DNA of 64,000 nucleotides from NCBI GenBank assembly GCA_934436505.1, contig CAKSAP010000005.1:101867-165866 (forward strand), written 5' to 3'. Numbering within the stretch: the stretch's first letter is position 1; each line of letters opens with the position of its first letter. Shown piece by piece: positions 15,978 through 25,443 of this stretch. A program made the position numbers and the translations under genes. Source of the stretch: an uncultured Eubacteriales bacterium (GTDB lineage Bacteria > Bacillota > Clostridia > Oscillospirales > Acutalibacteraceae). The notes beneath the pieces were generated by a model. The model made no database searches, had not been told where the DNA came from, and saw only the letters and a program-made list of their open reading frames with translations.

Positions 15978-18803
15978 TTATTTAAGCATCTTTTTAAGAT
16001 ATTGACCCGTATAGGATTTCTTGCATTTCGCAACCTCCTCGGGTGTACCGCAAACGACGATATTACCGCCCTTGTCTCCGCCCTCGGGACCTAAGTCAAT
16101 TATGTGGTCGGACACTTTAATTACATCCAAATTGTGCTCGATTACAACAACGGTGTTTCCCTTATCAACAAGTCTTTGAAGAACATTGATAAGTCCGTGA
16201 ACATCCGCAGTATGCAAGCCTGTTGTAGGCTCGTCAAGGATATAAATCGTTCTGCCCGTGGCAATTTTTGAAAGCTCCGTCGAGAGCTTAACCCTCTGTG
16301 CCTCGCCGCCCGAAAGCGTGGTCGCAGGCTGACCGATTTTAATATATCCCAAGCCGACATCATAAAGAGTTTTGAGTTTTCTGTAAATCTTTGATTGATT
16401 TTTGAAAAACTCCATACCCTCTTCAACGGTCATTTCAAGAACATCGGAAATGGTTTTGCCTTTATAATGAACCTCAAGCGTTTCCCTGTTATATTTAGCG
16501 CCCTTACAGACATCGCAAGGCACATAAACGTCGGGGAAAAAGTTCATTTCAATCTTGATTATACCGTCGCCCTGACAGGCTTCACAACGTCCGCCCTTAA
16601 CATTAAAGGAAAATCTTGAAGCGGAATAGCCTCTGATTTTAGCGTCCTGCGTCGAAGCAAACAGCTCTCTTATATCATTGAAAACTCCCGTGTAGGTCGC
16701 AGGGTTTGAACGTGGTGTTCTGCCAATCGGAGATTGGTCGATATTTATTACCTTATCAAGATTTTCAATGCCGTCAATGCTGTCAACCTTACCGACCGCC
16801 TTTTTGGCGTTGTTAAGCTCATTTGCAAGCTTTTTATAGAGAATTTCATTGATAAGCGAGGATTTACCCGAGCCGGAAACGCCTGTTACGCATACAAATT
16901 CTCCAAGCGGAATTTCAACGTCAATATTTTTAAGGTTATTTTCAGAAGCGTTTTTGATAACAAGACTGTTCCCATTACCCTTTCGTCTTTCGGCAGGTAC
17001 TTCGATTTTTTTCTTACCCGAAAGGTACTGCCCCGTAATTGATTTCTTGCATTTGAGCAAGCCATCAACATTACCGCTGTAAACAACCTCTCCGCCGTGA
17101 ACGCCTGCGCCCGGTCCTATATCCACAACATAATCCGCTGCTCTGATGGTGTCCTCGTCGTGCTCAACAACGATAAGCGTATTTCCTATATCACGAAGCT
17201 CACGCAGCGTGCCTAAAAGCTTGTCATTATCTCTTTGGTGCAAGCCAATGCTCGGCTCATCAAGGATATAAAGCACGCCCATAAGCGACGAGCCTATCTG
17301 TGTCGCAAGCCTGATTCGCTGACTTTCGCCGCCCGAAAGCGTGCCTGCCGAACGGGATAATGTCAAATAATCAAGACCGACGCTTGCAAGGAAAGAAAGC
17401 CTTTGCCTTATCTCCTTAATTATCATATCGGCTATCATATGCTGTTTTTCGGTAAGCTCAAGCGAGTCTATAAATTCAATCTCTTTATTTATTGAAAGCT
17501 CGGTAAATTCAATAATATTCTTACCGCCGATCGTAACCGCAAGAGCCGATTTGTTGAGCCTTTTACCGTTACATTCGGGGCAATTACACTCGTCCATCAC
17601 TTTGGTAATCTCTGCTCTTGAATATTCGCTTGTGGTTTCGTTATACCGTCTTTGAAGGTTATTTATTACGCCCTCGAACTCAGTCAGGTAAGTTCCCGAG
17701 CCGTAAGCGTTTACCCTTGTCATCTTGATTTTCTTGCCGTTTGTTCCGTAAAGCAGGACGTTAAGCTGCTCCTCGGACAAATCCTTAATCGGCGTATCAA
17801 GAGAAAAACCGTATTCCTCGGCAAGTGCGGAATAATACATTTGCGCTATTGTTCCGCTGTCGGCATTTGACCAGCCCGAAGCTAAAATCGCACCCTGATT
17901 TATCGAAAGATTTTTATTCGGTATAACAAGGTCGGGGTTAATTCTCATAAAAGTACCGAGTCCCATACACCTCGGGCAAGAGCCGTAAGGATTGTTAAAA
18001 GAAAACGACCTCGGTGCCATTTCTTCTATGCAGGTGCCGTGCTCGGGGCAGGCAAACTTCTGTGAAAATAAAAGCTCCTCTTTTCCGACAACATCAACGA
18101 TTACCGCACCGTCGGAAAGATTGCAGGCGGTATCTACCGAATCGGCAAGTCTGCTTCTGATACCGTCATTTATAACAAGTCGGTCAACAACGACCTCAAT
18201 GCTGTGCTTAACATTCTTATCGAGCTTGATTTCTTCGGAAAGATCATAAATGCTTCCGTCAACTCTTACTCTGACGTATCCCGACTTTCTTGCGGAATCG
18301 AGCACCTTGACGTGTTCGCCCTTTTTACCCCTTACAAGCGGTGCTAAAATCTGTATTTTTTCGCCCTCGGGAAGTTTCAGAACTTTATCAACAATTCCGT
18401 CAACGGTTTCCATTGAAATTTCTCTGCCGCAAACGGGACAATGCGGAGTACCTATTCTCGCATAAATAAGACGAAGATAATCGTAAATCTCCGTAACGGT
18501 ACCTACCGTTGAACGTGGATTTTTTGAGGTCGTTTTTTGGTCAATCGATATTGCGGGAGACAAGCCCTCAATGTATTCAACATCGGGCTTATCCATCTGA
18601 CCTAAAAATTGCCTTGCATATGAAGAAAGCGATTCGATATATCGCCTCTGTCCCTCTGCGTAAATCGTATCAAACGCAAGCGAGGATTTTCCCGAGCCTG
18701 AAAGCCCCGTAAAAACGACGAGTTTATCACGGGGAATTTCAAGGTCAATATTCTTAAGATTATTGGCTTTTGCGCCTTTTACAATGATTTTTTTGTTCTG
18801 CAA
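15978..18803 (-). CDS. uvrA: Excinuclease ABC subunit A
   Basis: Damage-recognition ATPase of nucleotide excision repair, 941 residues. Seen: Walker A motifs GLSGSGKSS (about 34) and GVSGSGKSS (about 640), two ABC signatures LSGGESQRI and LSGGEAQRV, and zinc-binding Cys pairs CPVCGRE, CPRCMGLG, CPECNGKR, CEACQGDG and CDVCKGAKY. The start is a TTG (complement 18801-18803) with an AAGGAAGG site that overlaps the uvrB tail; it aligns with the normal UvrA N-terminus. It lies three bases after uvrB, so the two subunits are co-expressed. Confidence 0.97.
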   Translation of the reverse strand: MQNKKIIVKGAKANNLKNIDLEIPRDKLVVFTGLSGSGKSSLAFDTIYAEGQRRYIESLSSYARQFLGQMDKPDVEYIEGLSPAISIDQKTTSKNPRSTVGTVTEIYDYLRLIYARIGTPHCPVCGREISMETVDGIVDKVLKLPEGEKIQILAPLVRGKKGEHVKVLDSARKSGYVRVRVDGSIYDLSEEIKLDKNVKHSIEVVVDRLVINDGIRSRLADSVDTACNLSDGAVIVDVVGKEELLFSQKFACPEHGTCIEEMAPRSFSFNNPYGSCPRCMGLGTFMRINPDLVIPNKNLSINQGAILASGWSNADSGTIAQMYYSALAEEYGFSLDTPIKDLSEEQLNVLLYGTNGKKIKMTRVNAYGSGTYLTEFEGVINNLQRRYNETTSEYSRAEITKVMDECNCPECNGKRLNKSALAVTIGGKNIIEFTELSINKEIEFIDSLELTEKQHMIADMIIKEIRQRLSFLASVGLDYLTLSRSAGTLSGGESQRIRLATQIGSSLMGVLYILDEPSIGLHQRDNDKLLGTLRELRDIGNTLIVVEHDEDTIRAADYVVDIGPGAGVHGGEVVYSGNVDGLLKCKKSITGQYLSGKKKIEVPAERRKGNGNSLVIKNASENNLKNIDVEIPLGEFVCVTGVSGSGKSSLINEILYKKLANELNNAKKAVGKVDSIDGIENLDKVINIDQSPIGRTPRSNPATYTGVFNDIRELFASTQDAKIRGYSASRFSFNVKGGRCEACQGDGIIKIEMNFFPDVYVPCDVCKGAKYNRETLEVHYKGKTISDVLEMTVEEGMEFFKNQSKIYRKLKTLYDVGLGYIKIGQPATTLSGGEAQRVKLSTELSKIATGRTIYILDEPTTGLHTADVHGLINVLQRLVDKGNTVVVIEHNLDVIKVSDHIIDLGPEGGDKGGNIVVCGTPEEVAKCKKSYTGQYLKKMLK

Positions 18804-18806
18804 GGC

Positions 18807-20762
18807 TTATTTACCTTCCTTTAATTTTGCGATTTTATCTCTTAACATAGCAGCGTGCTCAAATTCAAGTATCTTTGCCGCCGCTTTCATTTCATTTGTA
18901 AGCTCAATGATAAGCTTTTCTCTCTCCGCCCTGCTCAGGCGTTTACCGCTTTCGTCCTTATGAGTAGCGGATATTTCAAGAATATCCCTAACGCCTTTTT
19001 TAATGGTTTTCGGAACAATATTATGCTCCTTATTGTATTCCATCTGTATTTCACGGCGACGGTAGGTTTCGCTTATCGCCTTTTCCATTGACGGTGTAAC
19101 GCAATCTGCGTACATAATAACCTGACCGTCGGCATTTCGAGCCGCCCTGCCTATTGTCTGAATAAGTGCGGTTTCAGAACGCAAAAAGCCTTCCTTGTCG
19201 GCGTCAAGAATAGCCACAAGCGATACCTCGGGTATGTCAAGTCCCTCACGCAAAAGGTTTATTCCGACAAGAACATCATACTCGCCCAAGCGCAAATCAC
19301 GGATAAGCTCCATACGCTCGATAGTGTCAATATCATAGTGCATATACTTAACCTTTATGCCGTGCGTATCAAGAAATTCCGTAAGGCTCTCCGCCATTTT
19401 CTTTGTAAGCGTAGTAACCAAAACACGCTCATTGCGTTCGGTTCTTGTATTTATTTCAGAAATAAGATCCTCAATCTGTCCATCCGTCGGTCTTACCGAT
19501 ATTTCAGGGTCAAGCAGACCCGTGGGTCTTATCAGCTGTTCAACAATTTGTGAGCTTTTTTCCTTTTCAAGCTCGCCCGGTGTCGCACTCACAAACACCT
19601 TTTGCCCTATTTTTTTATAAAATTCGTCAAAGGTAAGCGGTCTGTTATCAAAAGCCGACGGAAGTCTGAAGCCGTAATTTACAAGGGATTCCTTTCTTGA
19701 ACGGTCTCCGCCGTACATTCCTCTGACCTGAGGCAAGGTAACATGCGATTCATCAACAAACAGCACAAAATCGTCGGGAAAATAATCGAGCAAGGTAAAC
19801 GGTGCTGTGCCTGCTTCTCTTCCCGACATAACCCTTGAATAGTTCTCAATGCCTTTACAGAAGCCCGTTTCCCTAAGCATTTCCATATCGTATTCGGTAC
19901 GCTGCCTTATTCTTTGAGCCTCAAGAAGCTTTCCCTCTTTTTCAAATTTCTTGACCTGCTCTTCCATTTCCGCAAGTATCTCGGTAATGGCTTTTTCAAG
20001 CTTTTCGGGAGCAACGACATAGTGCGAAGCAGGATAAATCGCCACATGGGACAATACATTTTTTACCTGCCCCGTAAGTGCGTTGATTTCGGAAATTCTG
20101 TCTATTTCATCGCCGAAAAACTCAACTCTTATAGCGTTTTCGCTCGAATAAACGGGGAAAATTTCCACCGTATCGCCACGAACTCTGAACTTATTTCTTA
20201 TAAAGTTGACATCATTTCGCTCATATTGAATACTGACAAGCTTTTTTATTAAATCATCCCTGCTTTTTTGCATACCCTGCCTTAAAGAAATAACCATATT
20301 TCGATAATCAATCGGGTCGCCGAGGGTATAAATACAAGAAACACTCGAAACAATTATCACATCTCGCCTTTCGGACAAAGCGGAGGTTGCCGAGTGTCTC
20401 AACTTATCGATTTCATCATTTATTGCCGAATCCTTTTCAATATAGGTATCGGTTGTCGGAATGTATGCCTCAGGCTGATAATAGTCGTAATATGAAACGA
20501 AATATTCAACCGCATTTTCAGGGAAAAACTCCTTAAATTCCGAGCACAGCTGCGCTGCAAGGGTTTTATTATGGGCAAGCACAAGCGTAGGACGGTTGAG
20601 CTTTGCAATAACATTTGCCATTGTAAAAGTCTTGCCCGAGCCCGTAACGCCGAGCAGGGTTTGTTCGTTGTAGCCCTTGTTAATTCCGTCAACAAGCTTT
20701 TCTATTGCAGCAGGCTGATCGCCCGTCGGCTTATATTCGGAATGTAAAACAAACTTATCCAT
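18807..20762 (-). CDS. uvrB: Excinuclease ABC subunit B
   Basis: DNA-loading helicase of nucleotide excision repair, 651 residues. Seen: FVLHSEYKPTGDQPAAI, Walker A GVTGSGKTFT (about 40), the DNA-locking beta-hairpin YYDYYQPEAYIP (about 92-103), DESHVTLPQVRGMY, the helicase motif QTIGRAARN and the C-terminal UVR motif (AAAKILEFEHAAMLRDKI) that contacts UvrC. Ribosome site AAGGGGGA. It lies upstream of uvrA on the same strand, after nadE with 35 bases between. Confidence 0.97.
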   Translation of the reverse strand: MDKFVLHSEYKPTGDQPAAIEKLVDGINKGYNEQTLLGVTGSGKTFTMANVIAKLNRPTLVLAHNKTLAAQLCSEFKEFFPENAVEYFVSYYDYYQPEAYIPTTDTYIEKDSAINDEIDKLRHSATSALSERRDVIIVSSVSCIYTLGDPIDYRNMVISLRQGMQKSRDDLIKKLVSIQYERNDVNFIRNKFRVRGDTVEIFPVYSSENAIRVEFFGDEIDRISEINALTGQVKNVLSHVAIYPASHYVVAPEKLEKAITEILAEMEEQVKKFEKEGKLLEAQRIRQRTEYDMEMLRETGFCKGIENYSRVMSGREAGTAPFTLLDYFPDDFVLFVDESHVTLPQVRGMYGGDRSRKESLVNYGFRLPSAFDNRPLTFDEFYKKIGQKVFVSATPGELEKEKSSQIVEQLIRPTGLLDPEISVRPTDGQIEDLISEINTRTERNERVLVTTLTKKMAESLTEFLDTHGIKVKYMHYDIDTIERMELIRDLRLGEYDVLVGINLLREGLDIPEVSLVAILDADKEGFLRSETALIQTIGRAARNADGQVIMYADCVTPSMEKAISETYRRREIQMEYNKEHNIVPKTIKKGVRDILEISATHKDESGKRLSRAEREKLIIELTNEMKAAAKILEFEHAAMLRDKIAKLKEGK

Positions 20763-20797
20763 AATATCCCCCTTTCTATCAGTATAAAAATTAAATG

Positions 20798-21526
20798 TTA
20801 GTTTTCACTCGGAACAAAGGTGTCCATATATTTAAGCTTGAACAGATTTTTAACGTGCTTATCGTCTATTATCGCCTTTTTCTCAAGATCTGCAATCTCG
20901 CCTGTTCTGATGTATTTATCAAGCTCATCATATGTAAAGCCGAGATTTTCCTCGTCCGTCTTGCCGCAAAGTCCGTCAATCGGAACCTTGTTAACAAGCA
21001 CATCGGGAAGTCCGAGAATTTTTCCTATCTGTCTCATCTCTGTAACGGTAATATTAGCACAGGGGCTGAAATCGCCTGCCGCATCGCCGTATCTCGTTGA
21101 ATAACCGACCCAATCCTCCGACATATTACAGGTGTTTGCAACTCGTCCGTTACAGCTTTGCGCAACCGCATACAAAACCGTCATTCTTACTCTCGGAGGA
21201 ATATTTGTTGTTGATTGAACGGATAATTCAAGCGGTATGCTCGACTTCACGCCGTCAACAGCAGCTTTTACATTTACAACATAATGCTTAATGTCAAGGT
21301 GTTTTACAAGCAGTTCAGCCATATCAATATCGTGCTGAACGCCGCAAGGCATAAGCACACCGATAACCCTGTCCTTGCCCAAAGCTTCGACACAAAGAGC
21401 CGCAACAATAGAACTGTCCTTGCCGCCGGAAATGCCTATTACCGCATTACAGTCTTTACCGTTCTTGTCAAAAAAATCACGTATCCACTCAACACATTCA
21501 TTTTTTGTTTTCGTTGCATCAAACAT
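20798..21526 (-). CDS. nadE: NAD synthetase, NadE type
   Basis: Amidates nicotinic acid adenine dinucleotide to NAD. The 242-residue protein consists of the synthetase domain alone, with the PP-loop ISGGKDSSI near residue 33, NIPPRVRMTVLYAVAQ, VANTCNMSEDWVGYSTRYGD and GLCGKTDEENLGFTYDELD. There is no N-terminal glutaminase domain, so free ammonia is the expected amide donor. Start MFDATKTKN has a GGAGG site. Close to uvrB and radC on the same strand; with nadK elsewhere in the window it covers two steps of NAD(P) synthesis. Confidence 0.95.
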   Translation of the reverse strand: MFDATKTKNECVEWIRDFFDKNGKDCNAVIGISGGKDSSIVAALCVEALGKDRVIGVLMPCGVQHDIDMAELLVKHLDIKHYVVNVKAAVDGVKSSIPLELSVQSTTNIPPRVRMTVLYAVAQSCNGRVANTCNMSEDWVGYSTRYGDAAGDFSPCANITVTEMRQIGKILGLPDVLVNKVPIDGLCGKTDEENLGFTYDELDKYIRTGEIADLEKKAIIDDKHVKNLFKLKYMDTFVPSEN

Positions 21527-21563
21527 AGTTTTTCCTCCGTTTTATTTATTATTTAATCTTTTA

Positions 21564-22274
21564 TCAATAATCAAATAAGTATGCGAATTTGCTGTGATTT
21601 GCCATTGAATATGCACTGTCGTCAGAAATGATTACGCTATCCAAAAGTGTTAAATCAAGCGGCTTGAATATCTTTTTAATAACTCTGACCGCTTCAATAT
21701 CAGCTCCTGACGGTGCGGCAACACCCTGCGGATGATTATGTGCAATAATAACCGAGGTTGCGTTTAGATTCATTGCGGTTGCCGCAATTTTTCTTATGTT
21801 GACGTCCGTACTGCTCTGACCGCCCTCCGAAACGATAATTGTTTGCTTATGTCGGCACTGATTATCAACAAAAGCCGCCATCATAACCTCATGCTGATAG
21901 CCTATGAATTTTGAAGCAAAATATTTTGTAACCGCCTCAGGCTCACTCAGCACAAGCTTTCTGTTAATGTTCTTACTGTCAAGATACTTCGAATAAATCT
22001 CCGGTACCATTTTGATAAGCGTCGCCGAGCTTTTGCCCATACCCTTTACCGCCTCAAGCGACTCCAACGGTGCGTCAAACACACCTGCAAGCGAGCCGAA
22101 TTCGTTGATAAGCATATGAGCTAAATCATTTGTATCACGTTGAGGTATTGCGTAAAATAAAAGCATTTCAAGCACCTGATGGTCCTGAAAATCACGCATA
22201 CCGCTTTTAGCAAACTGCTCCTTAACTCTGCTCCTATGTCCCGAATGTAAATGTTCTGTCTTTGTTTCCTCCAC
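21564..22274 (-). CDS. radC: RadC-family JAB/MPN-domain protein
   Basis: A 236-residue RadC homologue: N-terminal helix-hairpin-helix region (LESLEAVKGMGKSSATLIK, about 68-86) and a C-terminal JAMM metallo-domain with the metal ligands in HNHPQGVAAPSGAD (about 173-186), preceded by a conserved acidic residue. The old DNA-repair label is not well supported experimentally; the JAMM motif suggests a metallo-isopeptidase or similar. Starts at GTG (complement 22272-22274) after an AAAGGAG site. Upstream (22275-22345) is A/T-rich with no gene. Confidence 0.92.
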   Translation of the reverse strand: MEETKTEHLHSGHRSRVKEQFAKSGMRDFQDHQVLEMLLFYAIPQRDTNDLAHMLINEFGSLAGVFDAPLESLEAVKGMGKSSATLIKMVPEIYSKYLDSKNINRKLVLSEPEAVTKYFASKFIGYQHEVMMAAFVDNQCRHKQTIIVSEGGQSSTDVNIRKIAATAMNLNATSVIIAHNHPQGVAAPSGADIEAVRVIKKIFKPLDLTLLDSVIISDDSAYSMANHSKFAYLFDY

Positions 22275-22344
22275 AACAAGAGTCTCCTTTCGCCCTAAAA
22301 AATCAAATATACAACTATTTTATCACAAAAATTACATTTTGAAA

Positions 22345-22371
22345 AGAGAACAGACGCATTTAGCGTCTGTC
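22345..22371 (-). terminator. Terminator at the end of the metF operon
   Basis: Stem ACAGACGC / GCGTCTGT with loop TAAAT, then TCTCTTTTC in minus-strand RNA. It starts in the stop codon of the membrane-protein gene. Confidence 0.75.
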
Positions 22372-22918
22372 AAAACTTAAATATTCTTCTAAAAGTCTTT
22401 CTCCATTTAATCAAATACAGTCTTATAAGGTTAGTCATTGCAAAATCGTAAAGTAAAAAGATTACGTTTCCTGCCGCAAGCAAACCCCATGCTGCAATAG
22501 CTCCGTATTTTTCCATTTCCTCGAAGGGCACTAAAAAAACGTAGGTTGAAATAAAGAACGCCGCCACGGCGCCGACGTTAAACACCGCAAATTTAAGCAC
22601 CCACAACAGCACCGAATGAAAATGCTTTTCAAAAATCGCTTTGACAATCGGATAATAACCGAAAAACATTATATACATAACCGCCGCTTCTTTATCGGCA
22701 ATAAGCAAAACAGATAAAAGGCTTACGGCAGCATAAACACCGAGAGCCCATTTTTTATCAATTTCAATTACAATCAAGGTTATCAAAAAGCCTGCCGCCG
22801 CAGGAAGAGCATATGTTAAGGTCGGTATTACCGAGGTCAAAAACATAAGAACTATCGAAAGTGCGGTTATTACGCCGCCGACAGCGGTTTTTGATGATTT
22901 CTTTGAATTTTGTGTCAT
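22370..22918 (-). CDS. Multi-spanning membrane protein, function unknown
   Basis: A 182-residue protein with five or six hydrophobic segments (about 14-35, 36-50, 57-73, 77-92, 103-125, 138-165), a basic N-terminus and a basic C-terminal tail (KWRKTFRRIFKF). The pattern resembles small ECF substrate-binding (S) components, but I see no defining motif and will not assign a ligand. It begins one base after the stop of the degenerate J-domain gene, without a clear ribosome site, so translation is probably coupled. A terminator overlaps its stop. Confidence 0.75.
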   Translation of the reverse strand: MTQNSKKSSKTAVGGVITALSIVLMFLTSVIPTLTYALPAAAGFLITLIVIEIDKKWALGVYAAVSLLSVLLIADKEAAVMYIMFFGYYPIVKAIFEKHFHSVLLWVLKFAVFNVGAVAAFFISTYVFLVPFEEMEKYGAIAAWGLLAAGNVIFLLYDFAMTNLIRLYLIKWRKTFRRIFKF

Positions 22919-22919
22919 A

Positions 22920-23534
22920 TCAGCAACAGGGAATCAAGTCTCCGCCCAATGATTCGCAACAGCAATCTGCGCAAATCAAGCCCGAGCAAATATCACACGA
23001 CGAGCAGCCGCTTGCCGAGCCTTGATGTGTCTGCCTGTATCCTCCGTTTGAATTGTTGTTAAGCGCATTAAAGGCATTTGAATATTCAACATTATCAGGC
23101 TCCATTCTGCAAGCCGTTGAATAATTCCTGTAAGCCTCGTCAAACCAGCCACGTCGCTGTTGAATTTGACCCTTGCAATAATACCATTCGGCATTTCTCA
23201 TATCCTTAGGAATACCGTCAAGTATCATTTCCGCATCATCGATTCTGCCGCAATTTATCTTCTCTCTGACATCTGCAAATTGCGAATTTCCGTAATATGC
23301 TCCGCTGTTCTGCTGCGAATATGAACGATTTGAAGAATAACCGCCGCTTCTCTGCGCCATTATCTCGTCATATGCCATATCAAGCTCCTGCATTTTCTTA
23401 ACTGCAACGTCGGAAAGCGGACTGTCGGCATAGTTGTCGGACTGATATTTTCTTGCAAGATTTCTGTAAGCATTTTTAATTTCGTCTTCACTTGCATTTT
23501 CGTTTACGCCCAAAATATCATACGGGTTATTCAA
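22920..23534 (-). CDS. Degenerate J-domain protein with Cys-rich tail
   Basis: A 204-residue protein: an N-terminal J-like domain (1-60, NPYDILGVNENASEDEIKNAY then ARKYQSDN), a Ser/Asn/Gln/Tyr-rich linker (62-85), a TPR-like helical region (about 90-150, GWFDEAYRNYSTACRMEPDN) and a tail with ten cysteines (about 178-204, CSSCDICSGLICADCCCES). The HPD tripeptide needed to stimulate Hsp70 ATPase reads QSD, so classic co-chaperone activity is unlikely. Starts at TTG (complement 23532-23534), overlapping the DUF5685-like stop by eight bases. The tail could bind metal or be palmitoyl-like membrane-associated; that is speculation. Confidence 0.82.
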   Translation of the reverse strand: MNNPYDILGVNENASEDEIKNAYRNLARKYQSDNYADSPLSDVAVKKMQELDMAYDEIMAQRSGGYSSNRSYSQQNSGAYYGNSQFADVREKINCGRIDDAEMILDGIPKDMRNAEWYYCKGQIQQRRGWFDEAYRNYSTACRMEPDNVEYSNAFNALNNNSNGGYRQTHQGSASGCSSCDICSGLICADCCCESLGGDLIPCC

Positions 23535-24411
23535 TCAAATCACCTCTCTTTTTCTTTATTATTTTCATAAGCTCTGCTTCCATACCGTCAAAAATAATAT
23601 TTTCAATTAACGGCTTATAGCAGTTTTTGTCAAGCAATTCAAGCGCAAGTCCTGTTTCGTTTGCGGTAAGGCGGATAGATTTGATTATATCGTCCTCAAT
23701 CGCCTTATTATCGCCCGTTAAAAATGATTTATCAAGCTTATATTTCAGAGCAAACGGGTTGTAAGCCCCTGCTTTAATATCGTTTTCAAGATCGTCAAAC
23801 GCATCCATAAGATATACCCACCGTCCGAGACAATAGCCAATTCTCTCAACAATGCGTTTCTGTGTTTCATCTTCAATTCCGTCGGAAAATATATTCTGCA
23901 ACGAAACAGCCGTCGGATGAGCCGCTATATCTATGCTGTCCGTTTTTTCGTTTTCTATCCTTGCCTGCTCATCTGTTGATGCTTTTATTATATCATTATA
24001 TTTTGAATATTTTTTTACGGCTTTGTTAAACTTTATTTTAATATAAGGGTAAACAAGCCGTGCCGCCAATCTTTTCAAAGGCTTCCCGTCATTTATATTG
24101 TCAAGAACCTTATAATAAAACATAATTACCGTCAATGCGGCGGCGTCCTTTAGATAACTGTCCGTATCTATATAATTACACTTTTTAAGAGGGTTAAATC
24201 TGCACACGCCCTTATATGCGCAATCGGGCTTTGCTTGAAGCACAGATTTTTTCAACAGAGCATAAAAAGCTGCGTCATAGGTCAATAAGAACCTTGCAAG
24301 CAAGCCGTATTCCTTGCCCAAGGTTCTGCAAAGAGAGCAATAAATTGCCTTATATGTTTCGTAGTCCTTTATTTTAAGCTCAGGCTTATCAGGCTTTACA
24401 TAGCCAAACAA
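23527..24411 (-). CDS. DUF5685-like helical protein
   Basis: A 294-residue, largely alpha-helical soluble protein. N-terminus MFGYVKPDKPELKIKDYETY, then two CxxC-like or Cys-bearing segments (IYCSLCRTLG near 29; CRFNPLKKCNY near 70) and a late acidic motif LMDAFDDLENDIKAG (about 196-210) followed by NPF. I recognise it as the family usually labelled DUF5685, commonly beside a J-domain gene in Clostridia. The helix-rich, DDxxxD-bearing layout recalls isoprenoid-synthase folds, but this is only an impression. Starts at TTG (complement 24409-24411) after AGAGGTGA, 11 bases after metF. Confidence 0.75.
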   Translation of the reverse strand: MFGYVKPDKPELKIKDYETYKAIYCSLCRTLGKEYGLLARFLLTYDAAFYALLKKSVLQAKPDCAYKGVCRFNPLKKCNYIDTDSYLKDAAALTVIMFYYKVLDNINDGKPLKRLAARLVYPYIKIKFNKAVKKYSKYNDIIKASTDEQARIENEKTDSIDIAAHPTAVSLQNIFSDGIEDETQKRIVERIGYCLGRWVYLMDAFDDLENDIKAGAYNPFALKYKLDKSFLTGDNKAIEDDIIKSIRLTANETGLALELLDKNCYKPLIENIIFDGMEAELMKIIKKKRGDLIE

Positions 24412-24422
24412 GAAATCACCTC

Positions 24423-25286
24423 TTAAAGAATTGAAGAAAGGTTGTTCATTATAGCCCCTGCAACCTCGGGCTTGTTCATGGTGTAAATGTGAATTCCGTT
24501 TACGCCGTTCGCAATCAAATCGATTATCTGCTCGGTAGCATAGGCAATTCCTGCCTGCTGGAGTGAAACGGGATCGTCGGAAAACTTATCAAGCATAATC
24601 TTAAATCTTGACGGAAGAGTTGCACCCGAAAGCGCACAGCTTCTTTTAATCTGTTTAGGATTCATTACAGGCATAATTCCTGCAATAACAGGCACGTCAA
24701 TTCCGACCTTTAATGCTCTGTATAAAAAGCTGTATAAAGCGGAATTGTCAAAGAACATCTGTGTTACAAGATATTGCGCACCGCAGTCAACCTTTTCTTT
24801 AAGGTGAATTAAATCCTCGTGTGTGTTTTTAGACTCAACGTGACCCTCAGGATAGCAAGCCGCACCGACCGAAAATCCGCCGAAATCCAAAATTCTCTCA
24901 ACAAGCTGAGAAGCATATCTGTAATAATTACTGTCGTCGGGATTGTAATCCTCGGGCAAATCACCTCTCAAGGCGAGAATGTTGTCAACACCTATGTCTC
25001 TAAGCTGAGAAAGGATAGCGTCAATCTCCTCCTTTGTGGAAGAAGCACAGGTAAGATGCGCCATTGACGGAGTGTGAAGCTCGTTTTGAATATACGAAGC
25101 AATTTTAGGTGTGTTTTGCGAAGTACCGCCGCCTGCGCCGTAGGTTACGCTTATGAAATCAGGCTTCAAAAGCGAAAGCTTTTCAACTGATTTCAAAACA
25201 GGCTCAAACGGAGCGTTATTTTTCGGAGGGAAAACCTCAAAAGACGTTGTTATTCCTCCGTTTTCCAATATTTCATTTATATACAT
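24423..25286 (-). CDS. metF: Methylenetetrahydrofolate reductase
   Basis: Reduces 5,10-methylene-THF to 5-methyl-THF, the methyl donor for methionine synthase. The 287-residue TIM-barrel protein shows FEVFPPKN near residue 17 (catalytic Glu), FISVTYGAGGG (about 44-54), HLTCAS (about 78), LALRGDLPEDY (about 105) and QMFFDNSALY (about 175). Start MYINEIL has a GAGGTG site; 18 upstream codons are not conserved. It opens an operon with the DUF5685-like, J-like and membrane genes. Its upstream neighbour is the cobalamin-controlled pair, a sensible context because the methyl group usually goes to B12-dependent MetH. Confidence 0.95.
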   Translation of the reverse strand: MYINEILENGGITTSFEVFPPKNNAPFEPVLKSVEKLSLLKPDFISVTYGAGGGTSQNTPKIASYIQNELHTPSMAHLTCASSTKEEIDAILSQLRDIGVDNILALRGDLPEDYNPDDSNYYRYASQLVERILDFGGFSVGAACYPEGHVESKNTHEDLIHLKEKVDCGAQYLVTQMFFDNSALYSFLYRALKVGIDVPVIAGIMPVMNPKQIKRSCALSGATLPSRFKIMLDKFSDDPVSLQQAGIAYATEQIIDLIANGVNGIHIYTMNKPEVAGAIMNNLSSIL

Positions 25287-25400
25287 ATTTGCACCTCGCA
25301 AAGAAAATCGACTTTTTGAATACAGTATATAATACCACAAACCGTCCTAAAAAAACAATATTTGATATGTTAATAAGTGTAATCTTTACATATTGTTTAC

Positions 25401-25434
25401 AAATTAAGGCGGTACAGAAGCTGTACCGCCTTAA
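25401..25434 (-). terminator. Hairpin after the DUF4430 lipoprotein gene
   Basis: Perfect 14-bp stem TTAAGGCGGTACAG / CTGTACCGCCTTAA with a three-base loop, just after the lipoprotein stop. The U-run on the minus strand is short, so termination strength is uncertain; it may also limit read-through into metF. Confidence 0.7.
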
Positions 25435-25443
25435 AAAATTTTA

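Noticed and set aside
25287..25400. SAM riboswitch or T-box before metF
   Set aside because: The gap is short and lacks the conserved S-box or T-box sequences.
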